The notes below the pieces were generated by a model, which made no database searches, had not been told where the DNA came from, and saw nothing but the letters and a program-made list of their open reading frames with translations. DNA of 64,000 nucleotides from Ptiloglossa arizonensis (lineage: Eukaryota > Arthropoda > Insecta > Hymenoptera > Colletidae), in NCBI RefSeq assembly GCF_051014685.1, contig NW_027478525.1, positions 930,001 to 994,000 of the forward strand, given 5' to 3'. A program made the translations under genes and the position numbers. Every line of letters begins with the position of its first letter. Position 1 is the stretch's first letter. Below, in pieces: positions 1-11,400 of this stretch.

Positions 1-18
1 TTCTGAAAGTAGAAACTC

Positions 19-35
19 GCCCGATTACAACGGTA
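19..35 (-). other. CENP-B-box-like 17-mer (degenerate)
   Basis: On the minus strand this reads TACCGTTGTAATCGGGC. Against the mammalian CENP-B core pattern NTTCGNNNNANNCGGGN it matches seven of nine fixed bases (CG, A and CGGG right; the TT pair wrong), and 12 of 17 against the full human consensus. It is one of the most conserved stretches of the monomer, but a 7/9 match is expected by chance roughly every second 175-bp monomer over both strands, so this is only suggestive. No CENP-B-type protein can be assumed outside mammals. Confidence 0.3.
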
Positions 36-53
36 TGCGCACTTTTTCCCTAG

Positions 54-89
54 GCCGTTCTAGTTATTCGCTTCGACCATCAGAACGGC
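54..89. repeat. 8-bp inverted repeat GCCGTTCT / AGAACGGC with 20-nt loop (class A)
   Basis: GCCGTTCT (54-61) pairs with AGAACGGC (82-89). Most other classes have AGAACTGC, so only the inner five pairs (GTTCT/AGAAC) remain. The class A substitution therefore extends the stem. It recurs in every class A monomer. Confidence 0.85.
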
Positions 90-144
90 GAAAATTTTGA
101 GTTTCCCAAGCGTTTCTTACCTCCAAACTGCCATATCTCGCGAA

Positions 145-160
145 CGGATTGACCAATCCG
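145..160. repeat. Monomer dyad: CGGATTG-AC-CAATCCG inverted repeat
   Basis: The 7-bp arms CGGATTG and CAATCCG are perfect reverse complements around a 2-bp centre. The element sits about 30 bp before the monomer end in every class A and B unit. Variants: GACCGATCCG leaves one arm mismatch (classes E, C2), GAACGATCCG breaks the dyad (class D), and GATCAATCCG makes all 16 bp palindromic (right of 21 kb). Confidence 0.93.
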
Positions 161-272
161 CAAAATTTCTGTTGCATCTGAAAGTAGACACTCGCCCGAT
201 TACAACGGTATGCGAACTTCTCCCCTAGGCCGTTCTAGTCATTCGTTTCGAGCATCAGAACTGCGAAAATTT

Positions 273-285
273 TGAGTTCCTCAAG
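273..285. repeat. Short hairpin region around TTGAG-TTT-CTCAA in most monomers
   Basis: In most monomers TTGAG and CTCAA are 5-bp complementary arms around TTT, directly after the AAAATTTT palindrome. In the monomer at these coordinates the loop reads TTC (TTGAGTTCCTCAA). Class A has CCCAA and loses one pair; class D has CGAGGTTCTC and loses the hairpin. Confidence 0.75.
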
Positions 286-525
286 CGTTTCTTACCTCCA
301 AACTGCCATATCTCGCGAACGGATTGACCAATCCGCAAAATTTCTGTTGCTTCTGAAAGTAGAAACTCGCGCGATTACAACGGTATGCGCACTTTTTCCC
401 TAGGCCGTTCTAGTTATTCGCTTCGACCATCAGAACGGCGAAAATTTTGAGTTTCCCAAGCGTTTCTTACCTCCAAACTGCCATATCTCGCGAACGGATT
501 GACCAATCCGCAAAATTTCTGTTGC

Positions 526-700
526 ATCTGAAAGTAGAAACTCGCCCGATTACAAAGGTATGCGCACTTTTCCCCAAGGCGGTTCTAGTTACTCGTTTCT
601 AGCATCAGAACTGCGAAAATTTTGAGTTTCTCAAGCGTTTCTTACCTCCAAACTGCCATATCTCGCGAACGGATTGACCAATCCGCAAAATTTCGGTTGC
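526..700 (+). repeat. Satellite monomer class C (reference copy)
   Basis: Class C is recognised by ACAAAGGTATGCGC, AGGCGGTTCTAGTTACTCG and TTTCTAGCATC. The ACAAAGG change removes a CpG and damages the CENP-B-box-like element that other classes carry. A chimeric sub-form, C2 (for example 1401-1575), joins a class C first half to a class E second half (GCGCAAATTTT, CCTTCAAAC, GACCGATCC), with the switch next to CAGAACTGCG. Confidence 0.88.
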
Positions 701-875
701 ATCTGAAAGTAGAGACTCGCCCGATTACAACGGTATGTGTAGTTTTCCCCTAGGCCGTTCCAGTTATTCGTTTCGAGCATCAGAACTGCGAAAATTTCGA
801 GGTTCTCAAGCGTTTCTTGCATCCAAACTGCCATATCTCGCGAACCGATTGAACGATCCGCAAAATTTCTGTTGC
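701..875 (+). repeat. Satellite monomer class D (reference copy)
   Basis: Class D is the most divergent main class. It has AGAGACTCG, TATGTGTAGTTTTCC, GTTCCAGTTATTCG, ATTTCGAGGTTCTC and CTTGCATCC, then usually GCGTACGGATTGAACGATCCG. That last change breaks the dyad and removes TCGCGA. The copy shown has GAACCGATTGAACG, shared only with the copy at 3851. In the right half of the window class D has GAGTTTCTC instead of GAGGTTCTC and mostly keeps GCGAACGG. Confidence 0.88.
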
Positions 876-1050
876 GTCTGAAAGTAGAAACTCGCCCGAT
901 TACAACGGTTTGCGCACTTTTCCCCTAGGCGGTTCTAGTTATTCGTTTCAAGCATCAGAACTGCGCAAATTTTGAGTTTCTCAAGCGTGTCTTACCTTCA
1001 AACTGCCATATCTCGCGAACGGATTGACCGATCCGCAAAATTTCTGTTGC
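876..1050 (+). repeat. Satellite monomer class E (reference copy)
   Basis: Class E starts GTCTGAAAG. It is recognised by ACGGTTTGCGC, TTTCAAGCATC, GCGCAAATTTTG and CCTTCAAAC, with the one-mismatch dyad GATTGACCGATCC. In the left third it almost always follows class D. This copy has CGTGTCTTACC, a variant also found at 4026, 19950 and 22750. Confidence 0.88.
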
Positions 1051-1225
1051 ATCTGAAAGTAGACACTCGCCCGATTACAACGGTATGCGAACTTCTCCCC
1101 TAGGCCGTTCTAGTCATTCGTTTCGAGCATCAGAACTGCGAAAATTTTGAGTTTCTCAAGCGTTTCTTACCTCCAAACTGCCATATCTCGCGAACGGATT
1201 GACCAATCCGCAAAATTTCTGTTGC
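1051..1225 (+). repeat. Satellite monomer class B (reference copy)
   Basis: Class B is recognised by AGACACTCG, TATGCGAACTTCTCC and GTCATTCGTTTCGAGC, with an intact dyad. A sub-form (B2, for example 1576-1750) has GCGAGCTTC and ends CGGTTGC instead of CTGTTGC; it nearly always precedes a class D monomer. The copies at 176 and 3326 share a private GAGTTCCTC variant. Confidence 0.88.
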
Positions 1226-3150
1226 TTCTGAAAGTAGAAACTCGCCCGATTACAACGGTATGCGCACTTTTTCCCTAGGCCGTTCTAGTTATTCGCTTCG
1301 ACCATCAGAACGGCGAAAATTTTGAGTTTCCCAAGCGTTTCTTACCTCCAAACTGCCATATCTCGCGAACGGATTGACCAATCCGCAAAATTTCTGTTGC
1401 ATCTGAAAGTAGAAACTCGCCCGATTACAAAGGTATGCGCACTTTTCCCCTAGGCGGTTCTAGTTACTCGTTTCTAGCATCAGAACTGCGCAAATTTTGA
1501 GTTTCTCAAGCGTTTCTTACCTTCAAACTGCCATATCTCGCGAACGGATTGACCGATCCGCAAAATTTCTGTTGCATCTGAAAGTAGACACTCGCCCGAT
1601 TACAACGGTATGCGAGCTTCTCCCCTAGGCCGTTCTAGTCATTCGTTTCGAGCATCAGAACTGCGAAAATTTTGAGTTTCTCAAGCGTTTCTTACCTCCA
1701 AACTGCCATATCTCGCGAACGGATTGACCAATCCGCAAAATTTCGGTTGCATCTGAAAGTAGAGACTCGCCCGATTACAACGGTATGTGTAGTTTTCCCC
1801 TAGGCCGTTCCAGTTATTCGTTTCGAGCATCAGAACTGCGAAAATTTCGAGGTTCTCAAGCGTTTCTTGCATCCAAACTGCCATATCTCGCGTACGGATT
1901 GAACGATCCGCAAAATTTCTGTTGCGTCTGAAAGTAGAAACTCGCCCGATTACAACGGTTTGCGCACTTCTCCCCTAGGCGGTTCTAGTTATTCGTTTCA
2001 AGCATCAGAACTGCGCAAATTTTGAGTTTCTCAAGCGTTTCTTACATTCAAACTGCCATATCTCGCGAACGGATTGACCGATCCGCAAAATTTCTGTTGC
2101 ATCTGAAAGTAGACACTCGCCCGATTACAACGGTATGCGAACTTCTCCCCTAGGCCGTTCTAGTCATTCGTTTCGAGCATCAGAACTGCGCAAATTTTGA
2201 GTTTCTCAAGCGTTTCTTACCTTCAAACTGCCATATCTCGCGAACGGATTGACCGATCCGCAAAATTTCTGTTGCATCTGAAAGTAGACACTCGCCCGAT
2301 TACAACGGTATGCGCACTTTTTCCCTAGGCCGTTCTAGTTATTCGCTTCGACCATCAGAACGGCGAAAATTTTGAGTTTCCCAAGCGTTTCTTACCTCCA
2401 AACTGCCGTATCTCGCGAACGGATTGACCAATCCGCAAAATTTCTGTTGCATCTGAAAGTAGAAACTCGCCCGATTACAAAGGTATGCGCACTTTTCCCC
2501 TAAGCGGTTCTAGTTACTCGTTTCTAGCATCAGAACTGCGAAAATTTTGAGTTTCTCAAGCGTTTCTTACCTCCAAACTGCCATATCTCGCGAACGGATT
2601 GACCAATCCGCAAAATTTCGGTTGCATCTGAAAGTAGAGACTCGCCCGATTACAACGGTATGTGTAGTTTTCCCCTAGGCCGTTCCAGTTATTCGTTTCG
2701 AGCATCAGAACTGCGAAAATTTCGAGGTTCTCAAGCGTTTCTTGCATCCAAACTGCCATATCTCGCGTACGGATTGAACGATCCGCAAAATTTCTGTTGC
2801 GTCTGAAAGTAGAAACTCGCCCGATTACAACGGTTTGCGCACTTTTCCCCTAGGCGGTTCTAGTTATTCGTTTCAAGCATCAGAACTGCGCAAATTTTGA
2901 GTTTCTCAAGCGTTTCTTACCTTCAAACTGCCATATCTCGCGAACGGATTGACCGATCCGCAAAATTTCGGTTGCATCTGAAAGTAGAGACTCGCCCGAT
3001 TACAACGGTATGTGTAGTTTTCCCCTAGGCCTTTCCAGTTATTCGTTTCGAGCATCAGAACTGCGAAAATTTCGAGGTTCTCAAGCGTTTCTTGCATCCA
3101 AACTGCCATATCTCGCGTACGGATTGAACGATCCGCAAAATTTCTGTTGC

Positions 3151-4238
3151 TTCTGAAAGTAGAAACTCGCCCGATTACAACGGTATGCGCACTTTTTCCC
3201 TAGGCCGTTCTAGTTATTCGCTTCGACCATCAGAACGGCGAAAATTTTGAGTTTCCCAAGCGTTTCTTACCTCCAAACTGCCATATCTCGCGAACGGATT
3301 GACCAATCCGCAAAATTTCTGTTGCATCTGAAAGTAGACACTCGCCCGATTACAACGGTATGCGAACTTCTCCCCTAGGCCGTTCTAGTCATTCGTTTCG
3401 AGCATCAGAACTGCGAAAATTTTGAGTTCCTCAAGCGTTTCTTACCTCCAAACTGCCATATCTCGCGAACGGATTGACCAATCCGCAAAATTTCTGTTGC
3501 TTCTGAAAGTAGAAACTCGCCCGATTACAACGGTATGCGCACTTTTTCCCTAGGCCGTTCTAGTTATTCGCTTCGACCATCAGAACGGCGAAAATTTTGA
3601 GTTTCCCAAGCGTTTCTTACCTCCAAACTGCCATATCTCGCGAACGGATTGACCAATCCGCAAAATTTCTGTTGCATCTGAAAGTAGAAACTCGCCCGAT
3701 TACAAAGGTATGCGCACTTTTCCCCAAGGCGGTTCTAGTTACTCGTTTCTAGCATCAGAACTGCGAAAATTTTGAGTTTCTCAAGCGTTTCTTACCTCCA
3801 AACTGCCATATCTCGCGAACGGATTGACCAATCCGCAAAATTTCGGTTGCATCTGAAAGTAGAGACTCGCCCGATTACAACGGTATGTGTAGTTTTCCCC
3901 TAGGCCGTTCCAGTTATTCGTTTCGAGCATCAGAACTGCGAAAATTTCGAGGTTCTCAAGCGTTTCTTGCATCCAAACTGCCATATCTCGCGAACCGATT
4001 GAACGATCCGCAAAATTTCTGTTGCGTCTGAAAGTAGAAACTCGCCCGATTACAACGGTTTGCGCACTTTTCCCCTAGGCGGTTCTAGTTATTCGTTTCA
4101 AGCATCAGAACTGCGCAAATTTTGAGTTTCTCAAGCGTGTCTTACCTTCAAACTGCCATATCTCGCGAACGGATTGACCGATCCGCAAAATTTCTGTTGC
4201 ATCTGAAAGTAGACACTCGCCCGATTACAACGGTATGC
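3151..4238 (+). repeat. 18-monomer duplication, copy 2 (partner 1-1088)
   Basis: This is the second copy of the A B A C D E cassette with the four private variants described for 1-1088. The match ends where this copy has GCGAGCTTC and the first has GCGAACTTC. Confidence 0.85.
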
Positions 4239-4375
4239 GAGCTTCTCCCCTAGGCCGTTCTAGTCATTCGTTTCGAGCATCAGAACTGCGAAAATTTTGA
4301 GTTTCTCAAGCGTTTCTTACCTCCAAACTGCCATATCTCGCGAACGGATTGACCAATCCGCAAAATTTCGGTTGC

Positions 4376-7300
4376 ATCTGAAAGTAGAGACTCGCCCGAT
4401 TACAACGGTATGTGTAGTTTTCCCCTAGGCCGTTCCAGTTATTCGTTTCGAGCATCAGAACTGCGAAAATTTCGAGGTTCTCAAGCGTTTCTTGCATCCA
4501 AACTGCCATATCTCGCGTACGGATTGAACGATCCGCAAAATTTCTGTTGCGTCTGAAAGTAGAAACTCGCCCGATTACAACGGTTTGCGCACTTCTCCCC
4601 TAGGCGGTTCTAGTTATTCGTTTCAAGCATCAGAACTGCGCAAATTTTGAGTTTCTCAAGCGTTTCTTACCTTCAAACTGCCATATCTCGCGAACGGATT
4701 GACCGATCCGCAAAATTTCTGTTGCATCTGAAAGTAGACACTCGCCCGATTACAACGGTATGCGAACTTCTCCCCTAGGCCGTTCTAGTCATTCGTTTCG
4801 AGCATCAGAACTGCGAAAATTTTGAGTTTCTCAAGCGTTTCTTACCTCCAAACTGCCATATCTCGCGAACGGATTGACCAATCCGCAAAATTTCTGTTGC
4901 TTCTGAAAGTAGAAACTCGCCCGATTACAACGGTATGCGCACTTTTTCCCTAGGCCGTTCTAGTTATTCGCTTCGACCATCAGAACGGCGAAAATTTTGA
5001 GTTTCCCAAGCGTTTCTTACCTCCAAACTGCCATATCTCGCGAACGGATTGACCAATCCGCAAAATTTCTGTTGCATCTGAAAGTAGAAACTCGCCCGAT
5101 TACAAAGGTATGCGCACTTTTCCCCTAGGCGGTTCTAGTTACTCGTTTCTAGCATCAGAACTGCGCAAATTTTGAGTTTCTCAAGCGTTTCTTACCTTCA
5201 AACTGCCATATCTCGCGAACTGATTGACCGATCCGCAAAATTTCTGTTGCATCTGAAAGTAGACACTCGCCCGATTACAACGGTATGCGAGCTTCTCCCC
5301 TAGGCCGTTCTAGTCATTCGTTTCGAGCATCAGAACTGCGAAAATTTTGAGTTTCTCAAGCGTTTCTTACCTCCAAACTGCCATATCTCGCGAACGGATT
5401 GACCAATCCGCAAAATTTCGGTTGCATCTGAAAGTAGAGACTCGCCCGATTACAACGGTATGTGTAGTTTTCCCCTAGGCCGTTCCAGTTATTCGTTTCG
5501 AGCATCAGAACTGCGAAAATTTCGAGGTTCTCAAGCGTTTCTTGCATCCAAACTGCCATATCTCGCGTACGGATTGAACGATCCGCAAAATTTCTGTTGC
5601 GTCTGAAAGTAGAAACTCGCCCGATTACAACGGTTTGCGCACTTCTCCCCTAGGCGGTTCTAGTTATTCGTTTCAAGCATCAGAACTGCGCAAATTTTGA
5701 GTTTCTCAAGCGTTTCTTACCTTCAAACTGCCATATCTCGCGAACGGATTGACCGATCCGCAAAATTTCTGTTGCATCTGAAAGTAGACACTCGCCCGAT
5801 TACAACGGTATGCGAACTTCTCCCCTAGGCCGTTCTAGTCATTCGTTTCGAGCATCAGAACTGCGAAAATTTTGAGTTTCTCAAGCGTTTCTTACCTCCA
5901 AACTGCCATATCTCGCGAACGGATTGACCAATCCGCAAAATTTCTGTTGCTTCTGAAAGTAGAAACTCGCCCGATTACAACGGTATGCGCACTTTTTCCC
6001 TAGGCCGTTCTAGTTATTCGCTTCGACCATCAGAACGGCGAAAATTTTGAGTTTCCCAAGCGTTTCTTACCTCCAAACTGCCATATCTCGCGAACGGATT
6101 CACCAGTCCGCAAAATTTCTGTTGCATCTGAAAGTAGAAACTCGCCCGATTACAAAGGTATGCGCACTTTTCCCCTAGGCGGTTCTAGTTACTCGTTTCT
6201 AGCATCAGAACTGCGCAAATTTTGAGTTTCTCAAGCGTTTCTTACCTTCAAACTGCCATATCTCGCGAACGGATTGACCGATCCGCAAAATTTCTGTTGC
6301 ATCTGAAAGTAGACACTCGCCCGATTACAACGGTATGCGCACTTTTTCCCTAGGCCGTTCTAGTTATTCGCTTCGACCATCAGAACGGCGAAAATTTTGA
6401 GTTTCCCAAGCGTTTCTTACCTCCAAACTGCCGTATCTCGCGAACGGATTGACCAATCCGCAAAATTTCTGTTGCATCTGAAAGTAGAAACTCGCCCGAT
6501 TACAAAGGTATGCGCACTTTTCCCCTAAGCGGTTCTAGTTACTCGTTTCTAGCATCAGAACTGCGAAAATTTTGAGTTTCTCAAGCGTTTCTTACCTCCA
6601 AACTGCCATATCTCGCGAACGGATTGACCAATCCGCAAAATTTCGGTTGCATCTGAAAGTAGAGACTCGCCCGATTACAACGGTATGTGTAGTTTTCCCC
6701 TAGGCCGTTCCAGTTATTCGTTTCGAGCATCAGAACTGCGAAAATTTCGAGGTTCTCAAGCGTTTCTTGCATCCAATCTGCCATATCTCGCGTACGGATT
6801 GAACGATCCGCAAAATTTCTGTTGCGTCTGAAAGTAGAAACTCGCCCGATTACAACGGTTTGCGCACTTTTCCCCTAGGCGGTTCTAGTTATTCGTTTCA
6901 AGCATCAGAACTGCGCAAATTTTGAGTTTCTCAAGCGTTTCTTACCTTCAAACTGCCATATCTCGCGAACGGATTGACCGATCCGCAAAATTTCGGTTGC
7001 ATCTGAAAGTAGAGACTCGCCCGATTACAACGGTATGTGTAGTTTTCCCCTAGGCCTTTCCAGTTATTCGTTTCGAGCATCAGAACTGCGAAAATTTCGA
7101 GGTTCTCAAGCGTTTCTTGCATCCAAACTGCCATATCTCGCGTACGGATTGAACGATCCGCAAAATTTCTGTTGCATCTGAAAGTAGACACTCGCCCGAT
7201 TACAACGGTATGCGAGCTTCTCCCCTAGGCCGTTCTAGTCATTCGTTTCGAGCATCAGAACTGCGAAAATTTTGAGTTTCTCAAGCGTTTCTTACCTCCA

Positions 7301-8400
7301 AACTACCATATCTCGCGAACGGATTGACCAATCCGCAAAATTTCGGTTGCATCTGAAAGTAGAGACTCGCCCGATTACAACGGTATGTGTAGTTTTCCCC
7401 TAGGCCGTTCCAGTTATTCGTTTCGAGCATCAGAACTGCGAAAATTTCGAGGTTCTCAAGCGTTTCTTGCATCCAAACTGCCATATCTCGCGTACGGATT
7501 GAACGATCCGCAAAATTTCTGTTGCGTCTGAAAGTAGAAACTCGCCCGATTACAACGGTTTGCGCACTTCTCCCCTAGGCGGTTCTAGTTATTCGTTTCA
7601 AGCATCAGAACTGCGCAAATTTTGAGTTTCTCAAGCGTTTCTTACCTTCAAACTGCCATATCTCGCGAACGGATTGACCGATCCGCAAAATTTCTGTTGC
7701 ATCTGAAAGTAGACACTCGCCCGATTACAACGGTATGCGAACTTCTCCCCTAGGCCGTTCTAGTCATTCGTTTCGAGCATCAGAACTGCGAAAATTTTGA
7801 GTTTCTCAAGCGTTTCTTACCTCCAAACTGCCATATCTCGCGAACGGATTGACCAATCCGCAAAATTTCTGTTGCTTCTGAAAGTAGAAACTCGCCCGAT
7901 TACAACGGTATGCGCACTTTTTCCCTATGCCGTTCTAGTTATTCGCTTCGACCATCAGAACGGCGAAAATTTTGAGTTTCCCAAGCGTTTCTTACCTCCA
8001 AACTGCCATATCTCGCGAACGGATTCACCAGTCCGCAAAATTTCTGTTGCATCTGAAAGTAGAAACTCGCCCGATTACAAAGGTATGCGCACTTTTCCCC
8101 TAGGCGGTTCTAGTTACTCGTTTCTAGCATCAGAACTGCGCAAATTTTGAGTTTCTCAAGCGTTTCTTACCTTCAAACTGCCATATCTCGCGAACGGATT
8201 GACCGATCCGCAAAATTTCTGTTGCATCTGAAAGTAGACACTCGCCCGATTACAACGGTATGCGCACTTTTTCCCTAGGCCGTTCTAGTTATTCGCTTCG
8301 ACCATCAGAACGGCGAAAATTTTGAGTTTCCCAAGCGTTTCTTACCTCCAAACTGCCATATCTCGCGAACGGATTGACCAATCCGCAAAATTTCGGTTGC
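4376..8400 (+). repeat. 23-monomer HOR (4025 bp), copy 1
   Basis: Monomer order is D E B A C2 B2 | D E B A C2 A | C D E D B2 | D E B A C2 A, that is, three 6-monomer cassettes plus a 5-monomer insert. The D in the 5-monomer part has the private variant TAGGCCTTTCC. Against copy 2 I noticed five differences: 4765, 5162 (next to a private T at 5221), 6777 and 7305. That is about 99.9% identity by eye. Confidence 0.9.
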
Positions 8401-11400
8401 ATCTGAAAGTAGAGACTCGCCCGATTACAACGGTATGTGTAGTTTTCCCCTAGGCCGTTCCAGTTATTCGTTTCGAGCATCAGAACTGCGAAAATTTCGA
8501 GGTTCTCAAGCGTTTCTTGCATCCAAACTGCCATATCTCGCGTACGGATTGAACGATCCGCAAAATTTCTGTTGCGTCTGAAAGTAGAAACTCGCCCGAT
8601 TACAACGGTTTGCGCACTTCTCCCCTAGGCGGTTCTAGTTATTCGTTTCAAGCATCAGAACTGCGCAAATTTTGAGTTTCTCAAGCGTTTCTTACCTTCA
8701 AACTGCCATATCTCGCGAACGGATTGACCGATCCGCAAAATTTCTGTTGCATCTGAAAGTAGACACTCGCCCGATTACAACGGTATGCGCACTTCTCCCC
8801 TAGGCCGTTCTAGTCATTCGTTTCGAGCATCAGAACTGCGAAAATTTTGAGTTTCTCAAGCGTTTCTTACCTCCAAACTGCCATATCTCGCGAACGGATT
8901 GACCAATCCGCAAAATTTCTGTTGCTTCTGAAAGTAGAAACTCGCCCGATTACAACGGTATGCGCACTTTTTCCCTAGGCCGTTCTAGTTATTCGCTTCG
9001 ACCATCAGAACGGCGAAAATTTTGAGTTTCCCAAGCGTTTCTTACCTCCAAACTGCCATATCTCGCGAACGGATTGACCAATCCGCAAAATTTCTGTTGC
9101 ATCTGAAAGTAGAAACTCGCCCGATTACAAAGGTATGCGCACTTTTCCCCTAGGCGGTTCTAGTTACTCGTTTCTAGCATCAGAACTTCGCAAATTTTGA
9201 GTTTCTCAAGCGTTTCTTACCTTCAAACTGCCATATCTCGCGAACGGATTGACCGATCCGCAAAATTTCTGTTGCATCTGAAAGTAGACACTCGCCCGAT
9301 TACAACGGTATGCGAGCTTCTCCCCTAGGCCGTTCTAGTCATTCGTTTCGAGCATCAGAACTGCGAAAATTTTGAGTTTCTCAAGCGTTTCTTACCTCCA
9401 AACTGCCATATCTCGCGAACGGATTGACCAATCCGCAAAATTTCGGTTGCATCTGAAAGTAGAGACTCGCCCGATTACAACGGTATGTGTAGTTTTCCCC
9501 TAGGCCGTTCCAGTTATTCGTTTCGAGCATCAGAACTGCGAAAATTTCGAGGTTCTCAAGCGTTTCTTGCATCCAAACTGCCATATCTCGCGTACGGATT
9601 GAACGATCCGCAAAATTTCTGTTGCGTCTGAAAGTAGAAACTCGCCCGATTACAACGGTTTGCGCACTTCTCCCCTAGGCGGTTCTAGTTATTCGTTTCA
9701 AGCATCAGAACTGCGCAAATTTTGAGTTTCTCAAGCGTTTCTTACCTTCAAACTGCCATATCTCGCGAACGGATTGACCGATCCGCAAAATTTCTGTTGC
9801 ATCTGAAAGTAGACACTCGCCCGATTACAACGGTATGCGAACTTCTCCCCTAGGCCGTTCTAGTCATTCGTTTCGAGCATCAGAACTGCGAAAATTTTGA
9901 GTTTCTCAAGCGTTTCTTACCTCCAAACTGCCATATCTCGCGAACGGATTGACCAATCCGCAAAATTTCTGTTGCTTCTGAAAGTAGAAACTCGCCCGAT
10001 TACAACGGTATGCGCACTTTTTCCCTAGGCCGTTCTAGTTATTCGCTTCGACCATCAGAACGGCGAAAATTTTGAGTTTCCCAAGCGTTTCTTACCTCCA
10101 AACTGCCATATCTCGCGAACGGATTCACCAGTCCGCAAAATTTCTGTTGCATCTGAAAGTAGAAACTCGCCCGATTACAAAGGTATGCGCACTTTTCCCC
10201 TAGGCGGTTCTAGTTACTCGTTTCTAGCATCAGAACTGCGCAAATTTTGAGTTTCTCAAGCGTTTCTTACCTTCAAACTGCCATATCTCGCGAACGGATT
10301 GACCGATCCGCAAAATTTCTGTTGCATCTGAAAGTAGACACTCGCCCGATTACAACGGTATGCGCACTTTTTCCCTAGGCCGTTCTAGTTATTCGCTTCG
10401 ACCATCAGAACGGCGAAAATTTTGAGTTTCCCAAGCGTTTCTTACCTCCAAACTGCCGTATCTCGCGAACGGATTGACCAATCCGCAAAATTTCTGTTGC
10501 ATCTGAAAGTAGAAACTCGCCCGATTACAAAGGTATGCGCACTTTTCCCCTAAGCGGTTCTAGTTACTCGTTTCTAGCATCAGAACTGCGAAAATTTTGA
10601 GTTTCTCAAGCGTTTCTTACCTCCAAACTGCCATATCTCGCGAACGGATTGACCAATCCGCAAAATTTCGGTTGCATCTGAAAGTAGAGACTCGCCCGAT
10701 TACAACGGTATGTGTAGTTTTCCCCTAGGCCGTTCCAGTTATTCGTTTCGAGCATCAGAACTGCGAAAATTTCGAGGTTCTCAAGCGTTTCTTGCATCCA
10801 AACTGCCATATCTCGCGTACGGATTGAACGATCCGCAAAATTTCTGTTGCGTCTGAAAGTAGAAACTCGCCCGATTACAACGGTTTGCGCACTTTTCCCC
10901 TAGGCGGTTCTAGTTATTCGTTTCAAGCATCAGAACTGCGCAAATTTTGAGTTTCTCAAGCGTTTCTTACCTTCAAACTGCCATATCTCGCGAACGGATT
11001 GACCGATCCGCAAAATTTCGGTTGCATCTGAAAGTAGAGACTCGCCCGATTACAACGGTATGTGTAGTTTTCCCCTAGGCCTTTCCAGTTATTCGTTTCG
11101 AGCATCAGAACTGCGAAAATTTCGAGGTTCTCAAGCGTTTCTTGCATCCAAACTGCCATATCTCGCGTACGGATTGAACGATCCGCAAAATTTCTGTTGC
11201 ATCTGAAAGTAGACACTCGCCCGATTACAACGGTATGCGAGCTTCTCCCCTAGGCCGTTCTAGTCATTCGTTTCGAGCATCAGAACTGCGAAAATTTTGA
11301 GTTTCTCAAGCGTTTCTTACCTCCAAACTGCCATATCTCGCGAACGGATTGACCAATCCGCAAAATTTCGGTTGCATCTGAAAGTAGAGACTCGCCCGAT

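Larger units (their letters stand above)
1..175 (+). repeat. Satellite monomer class A (reference copy)
   Basis: Class A starts with TTCTGAAAG. It is recognised by GCACTTTTTCCCTAGG, TTCGCTTCGACCATC, AGAACGGCG and GTTTCCCAAG. It is about 46% GC (48 C and 32 G by my count) with 14 CpGs. Its AGAACGG variant lengthens an inverted repeat with GCCGTTCT to eight perfect base pairs. The dyad at 145-160 is intact. A sub-form that begins ATCTG with AGACACTCG and often has CCGTATCTC is seen at 2276, 6301, 10326, 14351 and 17676. Class labels are mine, for this window only. Confidence 0.9.
1..1088 (+). repeat. 18-monomer duplication, copy 1 (partner 3151-4238)
   Basis: This segment matches 3151-4238 at an offset of 3150 bp, including private variants: GAGTTCCTC, CCCCAAGGCGG, GAACCGATTGAACG and CGTGTCTTACC. 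The only difference I noticed is at 371 (CTCGCGCG here, CTCGCCCG at 3521). Confidence 0.85.
1..4375 (+). repeat. Block I: 25-monomer mosaic of classes A-E
   Basis: The monomer order is A B A C D E, B A C2 B2 D E, a B/E chimera, A(ATCTG form) C D E D, A B A C D E, B2. No single period fits. Three overlapping duplications do: 18 monomers (1-1088 matches 3151-4238), 21 monomers (about 1051-2180 matches 4726-5855) and 23 monomers (2276-3150 matches 6301-7175). It looks like the worn edge of the regular HOR that follows. No gene is seen. Confidence 0.85.

Noticed and set aside
19..35. A true CENP-B box in every monomer
   Set aside because: The TTCG half is missing two core bases in nearly all copies, and a 7/9 core match is expected by chance about once per two monomers. 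I keep it only as a weak similarity.
145..170. Rho-independent terminator (dyad followed by A/T-rich CAAAATTTCTG)
   Set aside because: The stem has a 2-bp centre that cannot form a normal RNA loop, no T tract follows, and it is repeated in hundreds of monomers without genes.
1..175. tRNA- or 5S-derived repeat with Pol III A/B boxes
   Set aside because: The best candidate, minus-strand CCGTTCGCGAG, lacks the GGTTCGANNCC B-box pattern, and no cloverleaf or partner A box could be drawn.
631..834. Minus-strand open frame of 67 codons beginning MAVWMQETLE, repeated dozens of times
   Set aside because: It is longer than one monomer, crosses monomer borders in shifting frames (175 is not a multiple of 3), and appears wherever a B2- or C-type monomer precedes a D. 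It has no recognisable domain and no conserved start context. It is a reading of the satellite, not a gene family.
7797..8150. Longest open frame, 117 codons on the plus strand, repeated at 11822-12175 and 15847-16200
   Set aside because: The three copies lie exactly 4025 bp apart and are simply HOR copies. The frame is lost or gained by single class-specific changes, and the peptide is a two-monomer read-through with no domain.
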